A DNA stretch of 64,000 nt from Bacteroidales bacterium (GCA_017430365.1 JAFRNC010000004.1:62001-126000); one strand, 5' to 3'; positions 35,492 through 43,950 are shown, counted from the stretch's first letter. Translations and numbers: made by a program. Notes: a model not told the origin generated them from the letters alone.

Positions 35492-36738
35492 TACTTGTTG
35501 TGGTTTTTGCTGCGCTCCCTCCTTTCGAGGACGGCCGGTTCAATGGCCATGCGCTCACCTTCAAGCAAGCCCGCCACGCCGCCGAGTTTCTTCCTGCACT
35601 CGGGGCAATGGCACTCCTGATGATATTCCGCAGGTTCCGTGTAGGTGGTGATCACGCCCTCGAAATTTCGGAGGACCACCTTGCCGGGAGCCTGGGAGAT
35701 GATGTACTGCGGCATGACGGGAGTCTTTCCGCCACCGCCCGGAGCATCCACCACGAAGGTCGGCACGGCATATCCGGAGGTATGGCCGCGCAGTCCCTCG
35801 ATGATCTCGATGCCCTTGGATACCGGAGTGCGGAAATGCTCGAGGCCCATCGAAAGGTCGCACTGGTAGATGTAATAGGGACGCACACGCATCTTCACGA
35901 GCTCTTGCACGAGTTTCTTCATCACGTGGACGCAGTCGTTCACTCCGCGTAGCAGCACGGACTGGTTGCCGAGGGGAATGCCCGCGTCGGCCAGCCTGGC
36001 GCATGCGGCGGCGGATTCGGCGGTCACTTCGTTCGGATGGTTGAAGTGGGTGTTGAGCCAGATCGGGTGATACTTCTTGAGCATGTTGCAGAGCTCCGGT
36101 GTAATGCGCTGCGGGCAGACGACAGGAGTGCGGCTACCGATGCGGACTATCTCCACGTGGGGGATTTCGCGCAGGCGGCGGATGATGTCCTCGAGCCATG
36201 CGTCGCTGACCATCAGGGCGTCGCCGCCCGACAGGAGGACGTCGCGTACCTCGGGAGTCCTGCGGATATACTCTATAGCCTTGTCGATACGCTCGCGGGG
36301 ACTCTCATCGTCCTTCTGGCCGGCGAAGCGGCGGCGGGTGCAGTGACGGCAGTACATAGAGCACATGTCGGTGATCAGCAGCAGCACGCGGTCGGGATAA
36401 CGGTGGGTCAGGCCCGGAGTCGGGCTGTCGGTATCCTCATGCAGCGGGTCGAGCAGGTCGGCTGCGGACTGATGGGTTTCGGCAGCGGTCGGGATGCACT
36501 GGCGGCGCACCGGATCGAACGGGTCGTCAGGATCGATAAGGGAGATATAATAGGGCGTAATCGCCATCCTGAGAGTGGTGAGGCACTTCTTGACGCCCTC
36601 CTCCTCTTCCGGAGTCAGACTGACATATTTCTTCAGTTCGTCAAGGGTCTCGATCCGGTTCTTGACCTGCCATTTCCAGTCGTTCCACTGGGCGTCGGTC
36701 ACTTCCGGGAAGAGTTCTTTCCTTCTGGAAACGTTCAT
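35491..36738 (-). CDS. kamA: Lysine 2,3-aminomutase
   Basis: 415 aa radical SAM enzyme. CSMYCRHC gives the [4Fe-4S] ligands Cys126, 130 and 133; DAPGGGGKTPVMPQY gives PLP-Lys338; Cys269 with Cys376, 378 and 381 (ECHCPEC) match the zinc site of the clostridial enzyme, offset by one residue from the numbering I recall. It converts L-lysine to L-beta-lysine, the first step of fermentation. All key residues are present, so it should be active. The tail beyond residue 400 is Lys/Arg-rich and short. Confidence 0.97.
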   Translation of the reverse strand: MNVSRRKELFPEVTDAQWNDWKWQVKNRIETLDELKKYVSLTPEEEEGVKKCLTTLRMAITPYYISLIDPDDPFDPVRRQCIPTAAETHQSAADLLDPLHEDTDSPTPGLTHRYPDRVLLLITDMCSMYCRHCTRRRFAGQKDDESPRERIDKAIEYIRRTPEVRDVLLSGGDALMVSDAWLEDIIRRLREIPHVEIVRIGSRTPVVCPQRITPELCNMLKKYHPIWLNTHFNHPNEVTAESAAACARLADAGIPLGNQSVLLRGVNDCVHVMKKLVQELVKMRVRPYYIYQCDLSMGLEHFRTPVSKGIEIIEGLRGHTSGYAVPTFVVDAPGGGGKTPVMPQYIISQAPGKVVLRNFEGVITTYTEPAEYHQECHCPECRKKLGGVAGLLEGERMAIEPAVLERRERSKNHNK

Positions 36739-36744
36739 ATCGCC

Positions 36745-37821
36745 TTATGCGTAAAGTTCTTCGAAAATCTTCCTGAGCTTCGGGCATTCACGGAGCTCCT
36801 GGAGGGTGAATTCGGCATGGCCCTTGGTGTAGCCGTTGCCCATTATCATGTTGACGTCGGCACCGATGCCTTCCGCGCCGAGAGAAGCCTTGGTGAAGCT
36901 GGTGGCCATCGAGAAGAAGTACACCACGCCGTCATCCTTGGTGCAGAGCACTGCGGTCATCTCCTGGTCGGGCACGTTGACGCAGTTGATGGTCACGTCG
37001 GCCATCTTGCCGTCGGTCAGGCGCTCCACGAGTTCATAGACCTGTACGGGAGTCATTCCGGATGCGCTTTCAACCACATCGCAGAAGCCGAGATCCTTGA
37101 TGCGCTGGGTGCTGCGGGGGCTGTTGGCGATACCGATCACCTTGCCGGTGACACCGACGCGTTTCTTGGCCTCGTAGGCACACAGCATTCCGCTCTTGCC
37201 GCCTGCGCCGAGGATAACCACGGTCTGGCCGTACTGGCAGAGTTTGGCGGTCTGAGCGGGGGCACCGGCCACGTCGAGTGCGGAAAGTGCGAGTTTCTCA
37301 GGCATGTCGGTCGGAATCTTGGCGTAGATGCCGCTCTCGAAGAGAATGGCCTTGCCTTTGATGTCTACCTGGTCCACGTCGGGACGGATGGCGATGATTT
37401 CGTCGATGCGGAGCGGAGTCAGCGAAAGGCTGACCAGGGTGGCGATGCGGTCGCCTTCCTTGAGGTCGATCTTGCCCTTGAGGGCGTCGCCGATCTTTTC
37501 AACCTTGCCGAGCAGCATGCCGCCGGAACCGGTGCGGCGGTTGCGGTGCTTGCCCTGGAGTTCGACGTTGAGGAACATCTCCTTCTTCACCTCTTCCATG
37601 ACCTGCTCCTCGGTAGCACCCTCACCCGCCTGCTGTTTGGCGTAGTTGTGGATGTCGGTGAAGGAAGCGGAGTCGATGTTGAGGGTCTGGACGTCGATCA
37701 GGATCTCGTTGTCCCAGATCTCGTCCATATTGTTGTCGAGTTTGTTAGCGGGCTGCGGAAGGACACCCTTGGGCTCGATCACCCGGTGCGTTCCGTACTT
37801 GTTTCCGTGTTTCTGTGCCAT
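36745..37821 (-). CDS. kdd: L-erythro-3,5-diaminohexanoate dehydrogenase
   Basis: 358 aa. Begins HGNKYGTHRVIEPKGVLPQPA, typical of Kdd, with an NAD-binding segment VVILGAGGKSGML and preceding LALSALDVAGAPAQT. It oxidises 3,5-diaminohexanoate to 5-amino-3-oxohexanoate with NAD(P)+, releasing the first ammonia. Zinc-type alcohol dehydrogenases are distant relatives, but the gene's place between kce and kamA makes the assignment firm. A 32-bp gap to kce is the longest inside the operon. Confidence 0.94.
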   Translation of the reverse strand: MAQKHGNKYGTHRVIEPKGVLPQPANKLDNNMDEIWDNEILIDVQTLNIDSASFTDIHNYAKQQAGEGATEEQVMEEVKKEMFLNVELQGKHRNRRTGSGGMLLGKVEKIGDALKGKIDLKEGDRIATLVSLSLTPLRIDEIIAIRPDVDQVDIKGKAILFESGIYAKIPTDMPEKLALSALDVAGAPAQTAKLCQYGQTVVILGAGGKSGMLCAYEAKKRVGVTGKVIGIANSPRSTQRIKDLGFCDVVESASGMTPVQVYELVERLTDGKMADVTINCVNVPDQEMTAVLCTKDDGVVYFFSMATSFTKASLGAEGIGADVNMIMGNGYTKGHAEFTLQELRECPKLRKIFEELYA

Positions 37822-37853
37822 GTTAAGTTAAGTTTCTGTTATTTGATTATTAT

Positions 37854-38684
37854 TTATTTCGCTTTGAGTCCGAGGATTTCGCGCGCTTCGGCGCTTGTCG
37901 CGATGCCGCGGCCGAGTTCATTGGCCAGGCGGACCACCTTGGCGACCAGTTCGCCGTTGCTCTTTGCAAGGACACCTCTGGAGAGGTACAGGTTGTCTTC
38001 GAAGCCGACCCTGACATTTCCGCCCATAGCGATGGCGGCTGCGGCCATGGGGAATGCATGGCGGCCGACACCGGTGACGGTCCAGGTCGATCCCGCAGGA
38101 ATCTTGTTCACCAGCCAGCAGAGATTGTCAACCGTGGCGGGGGTGCACCCGGGTACGCCGAGGACGAAATTGAACTGCATGGGCGCTCCGGGAACCTGGC
38201 CCTTGCGCGCCATGGTGAGGATGGTGTCGAGATGACCCATCTCGAAGCATTCGTACTCGGGCTTGATGCCGCGCTCGATCATGCGTTTGCCGAAGGCGCG
38301 CATGGTGGGCATGGTGTTGTCGAAAATCTCGTCGCCGAAATTGCAGGTGCCGCAGTCCAGGGTGGCCATCTCGGGAACAGGGGTCGTATCGGTGCTCTGG
38401 AGGCGTTCCTCAGGGCTCATGCCGACAGCACCGCCGGTCGAAGGGATGAGTATCACGTCAGGGCATACCTTAAGGATAGCCTCGGTGCATTCCTGGAAAC
38501 GGTCACGGCTCTGCGTGGGCGTGCCGTCGTCCCAGCGGACATGCAGGTGCACGATTGCAGCGCCGGCATCGACGGCCGACTTAGCTTCGCGGACGATTTC
38601 GTCAACGGTATAGGGGACTTGGGGATTCTGTTCCTTGGTAACTTCAGCGCCGCAGATGGCGGCGGTAATGATCAGTTTGTCCAT
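37854..38684 (-). CDS. kce: 3-keto-5-aminohexanoate cleavage enzyme
   Basis: 276 aa from the ATG at 38684, which overlaps the kal stop (TAATG); an ATG five codons upstream is less likely because homology begins [24 protein letters not shown] supplies the zinc ligands His46 and His48. The BKACE family condenses the beta-keto acid with acetyl-CoA, here giving acetoacetate and 3-aminobutyryl-CoA. Other motifs are DVILIPSTGGAVGMSPEERL and GNVRVGFEDNLYLSRG. This step feeds acetyl-CoA into the pathway. Confidence 0.95.
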   Translation of the reverse strand: MDKLIITAAICGAEVTKEQNPQVPYTVDEIVREAKSAVDAGAAIVHLHVRWDDGTPTQSRDRFQECTEAILKVCPDVILIPSTGGAVGMSPEERLQSTDTTPVPEMATLDCGTCNFGDEIFDNTMPTMRAFGKRMIERGIKPEYECFEMGHLDTILTMARKGQVPGAPMQFNFVLGVPGCTPATVDNLCWLVNKIPAGSTWTVTGVGRHAFPMAAAAIAMGGNVRVGFEDNLYLSRGVLAKSNGELVAKVVRLANELGRGIATSAEAREILGLKAK

Positions 38685-39073
38685 TACTTGCGCTGGCATT
38701 TCTTGGGGGTTACACAGGTACCGCTTGCACGGCAGACAACGACCGGCTCTTCGAGCAGGTCGGCGGCGGAATCGGAGATGTCGGGACGCGGGGCGATGAC
38801 CTTGCGGGCCTCGAATATCATCTTGCGGGAGGTATTGCCCTCGGAGACGATCTCGCCGGTCGCCTCGATGAAATCGCCGGCATAGACCGGAGCGATGAAT
38901 TCCACCATGTCGTAAGCCTTGAAGAGACCTTCGTCTCCGTCACGCAGAATCAGAAGTTCGGTAGCGACGTCGCCGAAAAGATGGAGCATGTGGGCGCCGT
39001 CCACGAGGTTTCCTCCGTAATGGGCGTCCTTGGCGCTCATACGGACACGGATCATCGATTTGTACTGTGCCAT
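38684..39073 (-). CDS. kal: 3-aminobutyryl-CoA ammonia lyase
   Basis: 129 aa hotdog-fold protein. [32 protein letters not shown] and [18 protein letters not shown] (conserved blocks) define the Kal family; the size equals that of characterised enzymes. It eliminates ammonia from L-3-aminobutyryl-CoA to give crotonyl-CoA. The end overlaps kce by one base. The C-terminus ([10 protein letters not shown]) is short and basic. Confidence 0.94.
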   Translation of the reverse strand: MAQYKSMIRVRMSAKDAHYGGNLVDGAHMLHLFGDVATELLILRDGDEGLFKAYDMVEFIAPVYAGDFIEATGEIVSEGNTSRKMIFEARKVIAPRPDISDSAADLLEEPVVVCRASGTCVTPKKCQRK

Positions 39074-39088
39074 TTCGATTCCCTCACG

Positions 39089-39739
39089 CTACTGTTCCAC
39101 ATAGATGTAATCCACGAAGAGGGCCGGGGTGTGCACCGATTCGGGCTCGATCTCCCCCACCTTGACCAGTTTCTCCGCCTCGACGATCACGGTTTCGGCG
39201 GCCTGGGCCATCATGGGATTGAAGTTCTTTGTGGTACCACGATAGAAAACATTGCCGGATTCGTCGACGATGCTGCCTCCCAGGAGGGCGAAATCGGCAC
39301 CCAGGGGTTTTTCGAGAAGATAATCCTTCCCGTCGACGTTGATGATCTGCTTCCCTTCCTGGACCACCGTTCCGATTCCGGTCGGGGTGAGGATACCGCC
39401 CAGTCCGGCGCCCTTGGCGCGGATGCGCTCTGCGAGGGTACCCTGAGGAACGAGATTCATCTTGAGCTGGCCGGTGTTCATCTGCTCGATGGAAGCCTTG
39501 CTGCCGCCGATGTAGGATGCATAGATCTCCTTGACCTGATGATTCTCGATCAGCTTGCTCCAGCCTTTGCCGTCAAAGACCGTGTCGTTGCAGATAATTG
39601 TCAGGTCCTTTACACCGCTCTCTACCAGAGCGTCGACAATCTGTTTGGGGGCACCCGTTCCGAGGAAACCTCCGATCATGATCGTAGAGCCGTCCTTGAT
39701 CATTGCGACGGCGTCTTTCAGCGTAATGTTCTTTTTCAT
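39089..39739 (-). CDS. atoD: Butyryl-CoA:acetoacetate CoA-transferase alpha subunit
   Basis: 216 aa. DGSTIMIGGFLGTGAPKQIVDAL, NDTVFDGKGWSKLI and GTLAERIRAKGAGLGGILTPTGIGT (consecutive family blocks) identify the alpha subunit of SCOT/AtoD-type transferases. First gene of the operon, directly behind its promoter. Its beta subunit is nine genes downstream, so equal amounts of the two subunits must be achieved across a long transcript. Confidence 0.94.
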   Translation of the reverse strand: MKKNITLKDAVAMIKDGSTIMIGGFLGTGAPKQIVDALVESGVKDLTIICNDTVFDGKGWSKLIENHQVKEIYASYIGGSKASIEQMNTGQLKMNLVPQGTLAERIRAKGAGLGGILTPTGIGTVVQEGKQIINVDGKDYLLEKPLGADFALLGGSIVDESGNVFYRGTTKNFNPMMAQAAETVIVEAEKLVKVGEIEPESVHTPALFVDYIYVEQ

Positions 39740-39793
39740 ATACGTGAGATTTGTTTATTTGTTTCCGATTGTTATCCAATCCAGCCTAATTTG

Positions 39794-39824
39794 CAAAAAT
39801 AACAAAATCGGAGGGGAAAACAAA
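39794..39824 (-). promoter_or_regulatory. Main promoter of the lysine-fermentation operon
   Basis: Minus strand: TTTG (39824-39821), exactly 19 bases, then TATTTTTG (39801-39794): a perfect Bacteroidota promoter. The spacer contains AAATCGG on the plus strand (39805-39811), the same half-site as the adjacent palindrome. The atoD start is about 55 bases downstream. Confidence 0.85.
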
Positions 39825-39827
39825 GAC

Positions 39828-39852
39828 AAATCGGGACTAAAAATCCCGATTT
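39828..39852. repeat. Palindrome AAATCGGGA/TCCCGATTT next to the operon promoter
   Basis: Perfect 9-bp inverted repeat with a 7-base spacer, four bases upstream of the -33 element of the lysine operon and about 40 bases past the end of the acyltransferase gene. As RNA it could terminate that gene (moderate T-richness follows); as DNA it is well placed for a regulator, and a third half-site lies in the promoter spacer. Confidence 0.6.
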
Positions 39853-39893
39853 ATGCACAACTTTCGAACCGTCTGAATGATCCCCTGAAAAGG

Positions 39894-41012
39894 CTACAGG
39901 CCTTTCCTCAGGGCAGGAGTGGCGTAGATACGGATAAGTATCTCACGTATAGCGCGTCTGTCAACCATCCTCTTAGGAAGGGTATTGAGTTCCTCTTTCA
40001 GGTACTTCTCGAATTGAGACGTCACGTAAGGGTCCGAAGGCTCCTTCCCGGACAAAAGTTCCGCCGCCGCTATATTGGACGGCCAGATCCGCCACGAATT
40101 GAGGATGCGCTCGTCGATAATCCTGGCAAGCTCCCTGAAACGGTCGTTCTTGTCGAGGGCGGCGCAGCTCTTGAGTTCCGCCTGGGTTATCGGCTTGCAG
40201 AAAGCGATGTGGACGCGCCCTTTCTGCTGGACTATTCCCATGATTATACTCTCGAGATCCTCGCCGGGACGCTTCACGTATGCGCCCATCCTCTGCTTTA
40301 TATAAACCTCGTAAGCCTTTTTAATTCCGCAACTTTCGATTTCATAAGAAACCGATACTGGCATCAGGTTCAGTTCACTCATGTTCTCGGCGAAGTCCTT
40401 GCTTCCGCTCATCGAGAGCATCTTCAGCAAACCCTGCTCGGTAGTGTCGTTACCGTCCTTGGTACGTCCATTTCGGTGGGATATCCATACCGATGCGGGA
40501 TTCTGGTCATGGACCCTCTGGCGTATATATTTCGAGAGCGTGCATGAGGTTTCATACAGTTCCCGGGGATTGGTGCTGCGGGTGACCTTTATCATACGGT
40601 TGGAGCGCATCAGGTCTTCCACGAACTGATTGTAGATAAGGTTGTCCCCCACCGCTATCTCAGAAAGCGGGAACCCGTTGTCCTTGAAAAGGTACTGGAT
40701 GAATGCCGAATCGAGGACTATATCCCTGTGAGAGGACAGCATCGTGTAGCAGCGCCCCTTGTCGAACCACTCCAGGCCTTCGAAGGTCAGGCCCTTGGTA
40801 GTCTTTCCCAGGATGCTCCGGACCGCCGGATACATGACCCTGGTCTGGAAATCGTCGACCCCGACTATAGTGTTCAGGGTATTGCGCAGGATATCGGGAT
40901 CCTTTCCGGGGAACAGGAAGGCGGATATCTGTTCCATCAGGCGGTTGTTGGAAGCACGCTTCAGCGCAGCCGCCGTTTCGGCATCGTTGTATGGCCTGAT
41001 ATCGTCGAACAT
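39894..41012 (-). CDS. Glycerol-phosphate acyltransferase-like protein (PlsB/PlsC superfamily)
   Basis: 372 aa, mostly soluble. CYTMLSSHRDIVLDSAFIQYLF holds the acceptor His-Asp motif; SNRMIKVTRS, ASVWISHRNGRTKDGNDTT (the FPEGxRS-like block) and LNLMPVSVSYEIE follow in the usual order. Members acylate glycerol-3-phosphate or lysophosphatidic acid in membrane lipid synthesis, though the acceptor cannot be told here. It lies 4 bp after the membrane-protein gene and ends before the lysine operon promoter. Confidence 0.82.
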   Translation of the reverse strand: MFDDIRPYNDAETAAALKRASNNRLMEQISAFLFPGKDPDILRNTLNTIVGVDDFQTRVMYPAVRSILGKTTKGLTFEGLEWFDKGRCYTMLSSHRDIVLDSAFIQYLFKDNGFPLSEIAVGDNLIYNQFVEDLMRSNRMIKVTRSTNPRELYETSCTLSKYIRQRVHDQNPASVWISHRNGRTKDGNDTTEQGLLKMLSMSGSKDFAENMSELNLMPVSVSYEIESCGIKKAYEVYIKQRMGAYVKRPGEDLESIIMGIVQQKGRVHIAFCKPITQAELKSCAALDKNDRFRELARIIDERILNSWRIWPSNIAAAELLSGKEPSDPYVTSQFEKYLKEELNTLPKRMVDRRAIREILIRIYATPALRKGL

Positions 41013-41016
41013 GATG

Positions 41017-41730
41017 TCAATGTCTGATAAATGCCAGTGATAACATGGGCAGGATGGCTGAGAGGAAGAGCGGGATCATCGCAAGCAGAGGCGTGTAGCC
41101 GAAGCCGTCTGTCGCCAGCACATTCTGTATCATCAGGAAAGCATAGGCAAGCAGCGCAATTCCTCCGAGAAGGAACCATATTCGCCAGCGTGTCAAGCTG
41201 TTAAGGAGAAGTACCAGTACGACGGTAAACATCGGAACGACCAGGTGGATGAAACTGTCTCCACCCACTGCCCTGATCCCCGTCACGACTGCAGAGACCA
41301 GCATACCGGCAAACAGAAGAGCATAACAGAATTTCGAAGCTCCGCTGCCGGCCGCACTCTTGCGGATGGCTGTAGCGGAGACCAGGTCGGCAAAATGTTT
41401 CTTCCTCTTGCGGAAGTACAGTATATAGAGTACAATGATCACAGCGGCGGCTGCCAGCCATACCGGCATGGGATTGCCGGGAGTCAGCAGAGGAGACCCT
41501 TTGAACGGCCAGTATGTCAGGAGACTGAGAAGGATAATGCCGAAATACCAGAGTGCGGTCCAGCCGGTCTCAATGAACATCTGGCGGGCTTTCATTCGGC
41601 CGTTCCTGACGGAAAGCACGAAGAAAAGGCACAGCAGCGCGAACAGTACTGCTGCAATCAGGATCCAAAGGCCGTATGAGATGCCCAGGGTATTGATAAT
41701 CCACTCATTGATATTGAAAACTGCTTTCAT
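41017..41730 (-). CDS. Polytopic membrane protein of unknown function
   Basis: About 237 aa with seven predicted membrane segments, e.g. LWILIAAVLFALLCLFFVLSV (split), ALWYFGIILLSLLTYW, LAAAAVIIVLYILYF, FCYALLFAGMLVSAVVTGI, LVVPMFTVVLVLLLN and ILPMLSLAFI. I recognise no motif. I prefer the ATG at 41730 to that at 41739 because a TATATTTG box ends at 41751. It is co-transcribed with the acyltransferase gene 4 bp downstream, which hints at an envelope-lipid role only by association. Confidence 0.65.
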   Translation of the reverse strand: MKAVFNINEWIINTLGISYGLWILIAAVLFALLCLFFVLSVRNGRMKARQMFIETGWTALWYFGIILLSLLTYWPFKGSPLLTPGNPMPVWLAAAAVIIVLYILYFRKRKKHFADLVSATAIRKSAAGSGASKFCYALLFAGMLVSAVVTGIRAVGGDSFIHLVVPMFTVVLVLLLNSLTRWRIWFLLGGIALLAYAFLMIQNVLATDGFGYTPLLAMIPLFLSAILPMLSLAFIRH

Positions 41731-41750
41731 CACATACAATTATTATAATG

Positions 41751-41758
41751 CAAATATA
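41751..41758 (-). promoter_or_regulatory. Promoter -7 box (TATATTTG) for membrane protein-acyltransferase pair
   Basis: Exact TAnnTTTG match on the minus strand, 20 bases before the ATG at 41730. It lies immediately beyond the end of queA. Confidence 0.6.
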
Positions 41759-42991
41759 TCACACTTTTTGCAAAAGCGAAGAATCGCCGTAACTTAAAAA
41801 GCGGAATCCGTTGTCCAGGGCGAAACGGTAGATATCCCTCCACCCCTCTCCAACAAAGGCACTTATCAGCAGCAGGAGAGTGCTTTTGGGCTGATGGAAA
41901 TTCGTCACCAGATAGTCTATCACGCGGAAACGGAATCCCGGGACAATTATGATACGCGTCCTGGAATCAAGTTCCTTCAGACCGGCCGAATCCATATAGC
42001 TGAGCAGCGCACTCAGGGCCTCTTCCAAGGAATATGCATAGCCCTCTTCACGATAAGGTTCCCACTGCTCCACGACTTCCGGAGCACCGCGCTCAATGCA
42101 ATGTACCCCAAGATAATAGAGGGACTCCAGACAGCGGGTCGAGGTCGTTCCCACGGCAGTGACCGGACGGCCGTCACGGTCACGCAAGGCCGTTAGGAAG
42201 GCGCGCGATACCGAGAAGGGCTCGCTGTGCATCTCATGGTCTCCGATTGTTTCGCTCTTTACAGGAAGGAATGTACCGGCACCTACGTGAAGGCAGAGGT
42301 TCATGCGGGTAATCCCCCGTGCATCAATGGCATCCAGTTCCCTCTGGGTAAAATGCAGTCCGGCTGTGGGAGCGGCGACAGAACCTTCCAGCCTCGCATA
42401 CCAGGTCTGGTAACGCTCAAGGTCGAGAGGCTCGGTATCCCGCTTCAGATAGGGAGGGATGGGAATGCGGCCGGCATGCCCCAGCACCTGCGAAAAGGAG
42501 TAGCCGCCTTTCCAGCTGAAAGAGACTACTGAAGTTTCACCGCCACGCTCTACGAGAGAAGCCTCGAGCGATATCTCGTCAAGGAAATCATGCTGAGGTG
42601 CGTCTTCGCCCAAAAAAAGTTTCAGACTGCCGTTTTTCCATCGCTTGGCATTGCCGATGATGACTTTCCAGCTGCAGGAAGAGGTAGAAGCGAAACAGAG
42701 CTGATAATCACTCGGAGAAACCGGCTCAAGGCAGAATATCTCTATCAGCGCACCCGTATCCTTTTTGAAGAAAAGACGGGCGGGTACGACCTTGGTTTCA
42801 TTGAATACAATAAGCGATTTTTCCGGGAGGATATCGGGAAGCTCGCGGAATTTGCGATTCTCAGGCACTCTTCCGGAGGAATCAGTATACACAAGAAGCT
42901 TTGAATCATCACGTTGCGCCAAAGGATAACGCGCAATCCTCTCTTCCGGAAGCGGATAATCGTAGGAATCTATGCGGATGTCTTGTACCAT
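41759..42991 (-). CDS. queA: tRNA preQ1(34) S-adenosylmethionine ribosyltransferase-isomerase
   Basis: 410 aa from the ATG at 42991. Signature blocks: YDYPLPEERIARYPLAQRDDSKLLVY, LIVFNETKVVPARLFFKK, TAGLHFTQRELDAID, LHVGAGTFLPVK and the C-terminal TNFHQPKSTLLLLISAFVG (each within the QueA pattern). It transfers ribose from SAM to preQ1 in tRNA during queuosine synthesis. The length is somewhat above the usual about 350 aa, with a longer middle region. A TATTTTTG box at 43016-43023 supports this start over the longer ORF. Confidence 0.94.
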   Translation of the reverse strand: MVQDIRIDSYDYPLPEERIARYPLAQRDDSKLLVYTDSSGRVPENRKFRELPDILPEKSLIVFNETKVVPARLFFKKDTGALIEIFCLEPVSPSDYQLCFASTSSCSWKVIIGNAKRWKNGSLKLFLGEDAPQHDFLDEISLEASLVERGGETSVVSFSWKGGYSFSQVLGHAGRIPIPPYLKRDTEPLDLERYQTWYARLEGSVAAPTAGLHFTQRELDAIDARGITRMNLCLHVGAGTFLPVKSETIGDHEMHSEPFSVSRAFLTALRDRDGRPVTAVGTTSTRCLESLYYLGVHCIERGAPEVVEQWEPYREEGYAYSLEEALSALLSYMDSAGLKELDSRTRIIIVPGFRFRVIDYLVTNFHQPKSTLLLLISAFVGEGWRDIYRFALDNGFRFLSYGDSSLLQKV

Positions 42992-43015
42992 AGGGGTAAA
43001 AGTACGATTGGACAA

Positions 43016-43023
43016 CAAAAATA
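43016..43023 (-). promoter_or_regulatory. Promoter -7 box (TATTTTTG) of queA
   Basis: Exact match, with TTG 20 bases upstream (43046-43044) and the ATG 24 bases downstream. Confidence 0.65.
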
Positions 43024-43201
43024 CAATAATGTAAACTGAAATACAAGAAGAAGTATCGGTTAACAAAAGTAAACACACATACTTTGTTTACACAATTGGA
43101 CATTAGTGCACCCGTTTCACAAAGCCGGAATCCCAAGCATGGGAACATTATTATTGTTGTAATCCAATCAAAAATAAACTAATAAATATATATATCTAAA
43201 A

Positions 43202-43321
43202 CCCAGATATTTATATATCATACTCTATTGTATTACTTGGTTAAATTCGGTAAACTTGGAGCGAAATAAACGCAACACAGCGGTTAAATCCATATTTAAT
43301 TGACATATGCCCAGATATTTA
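43202..43321. repeat. 12-base direct repeat CCCAGATATTTA, two copies
   Basis: Copies at 43202-43213 and 43310-43321, 108 bases apart, in the AT-rich gap upstream of the XRE regulator. The sequence is partly palindromic at its core (AGATATTT). Candidate operator. Confidence 0.55.
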
Positions 43322-43463
43322 CGATAATCAAGCTCAAGTTTATCCTCATTCAGTTACCTGAGTTTTGAAATTAATTATGTAACCTTAATTTTTGATACAA
43401 TTGTAAATGGTAACAAGGGTAATTTCAGCCCCGCTCAAGTTATGTCTTTTGAAAAAAGTTTTT

Positions 43464-43471
43464 TACATTTG
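43464..43471 (+). promoter_or_regulatory. Promoter -7 box (TACATTTG) of the XRE regulator
   Basis: Exact TAnnTTTG match, 22 bases before the ATG at 43494. The -33 position 19 bases upstream reads TATG, an imperfect match. Confidence 0.6.
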
Positions 43472-43493
43472 TATCTCGTAAAAAAGTGGCATT

Positions 43494-43946
43494 ATGAACG
43501 AGCGTCTGAAACAGTTTCTGACCATGGAGAACCTCTCTCCTGCCCGATTCGCAGAAATCCTGGGCATCCAGCGTTCCGGCATCTCCCATCTTCTTGCCGG
43601 ACGCAACAAACCCAGTTTTGAATTCATCCAGCGGATGATGACCGCCTACCCCGACCTGAATTACGAATGGCTGATCCTCGGTAAGGGCCGTCCCTACCGG
43701 AATGACCGGACCAGGCCCGAAAACAGTGAAAATATCGACCTTTTCACAGAATCTGTCCCGGAGGATGATCCAGTTCCGGAGGAATTAGTCCCTGAAACCC
43801 AGGAGATTGAACCCGAAAAACCGCTCTCTCAACCTTCTGAGAATCCAATATTCGACGCACCTGCCACCGCCACCCCGTCCGGAAGGCCTAAAAAAATCGC
43901 CCGCATCATAGTCTTTTTCAACGACGGGACTTATGAAGAGAAATAA
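43494..43946 (+). CDS. XRE-family helix-turn-helix regulator
   Basis: 150 aa. Residues 1-60 form a helix-turn-helix (LKQFLTMENLSPARFAEILG, IQRSGISHLLAGRNKPSFEF) followed by the conserved NYEWLILGKGRPY. The middle 65 residues are acidic and Pro-rich, probably disordered, and the last 20 end in IARIIVFFNDGTYEEK, a tail seen on many Bacteroidota regulators of this kind. It likely binds the AT-rich gap upstream and may self-regulate; target genes are unknown. Confidence 0.85.
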   Translation: MNERLKQFLTMENLSPARFAEILGIQRSGISHLLAGRNKPSFEFIQRMMTAYPDLNYEWLILGKGRPYRNDRTRPENSENIDLFTESVPEDDPVPEELVPETQEIEPEKPLSQPSENPIFDAPATATPSGRPKKIARIIVFFNDGTYEEK

Positions 43947-43950
43947 ATAG

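Larger units (their letters stand above)
42992..43493. other. 500-bp AT-rich intergenic region between queA and the XRE regulator
   Basis: The only gap over 300 bases in the window. It is markedly AT-rich against its neighbours and holds no credible ORF. It contains the divergent promoters of queA (TATTTTTG, minus strand, 43016-43023) and of the regulator gene (TACATTTG, 43464-43471), a 12-base direct repeat, and several GGTAAC/GTTACC-like words between 43350 and 43425 that could be binding half-sites. Confidence 0.7.

Noticed and set aside
36037..38235. A 732-codon open frame on the plus strand opposite kamA, kdd and kce
   Set aside because: It is antisense to three well-supported lysine genes; its translation is rich in His/Val/Gly/Asp without domains, as expected from the complementary frame of codon-biased genes.
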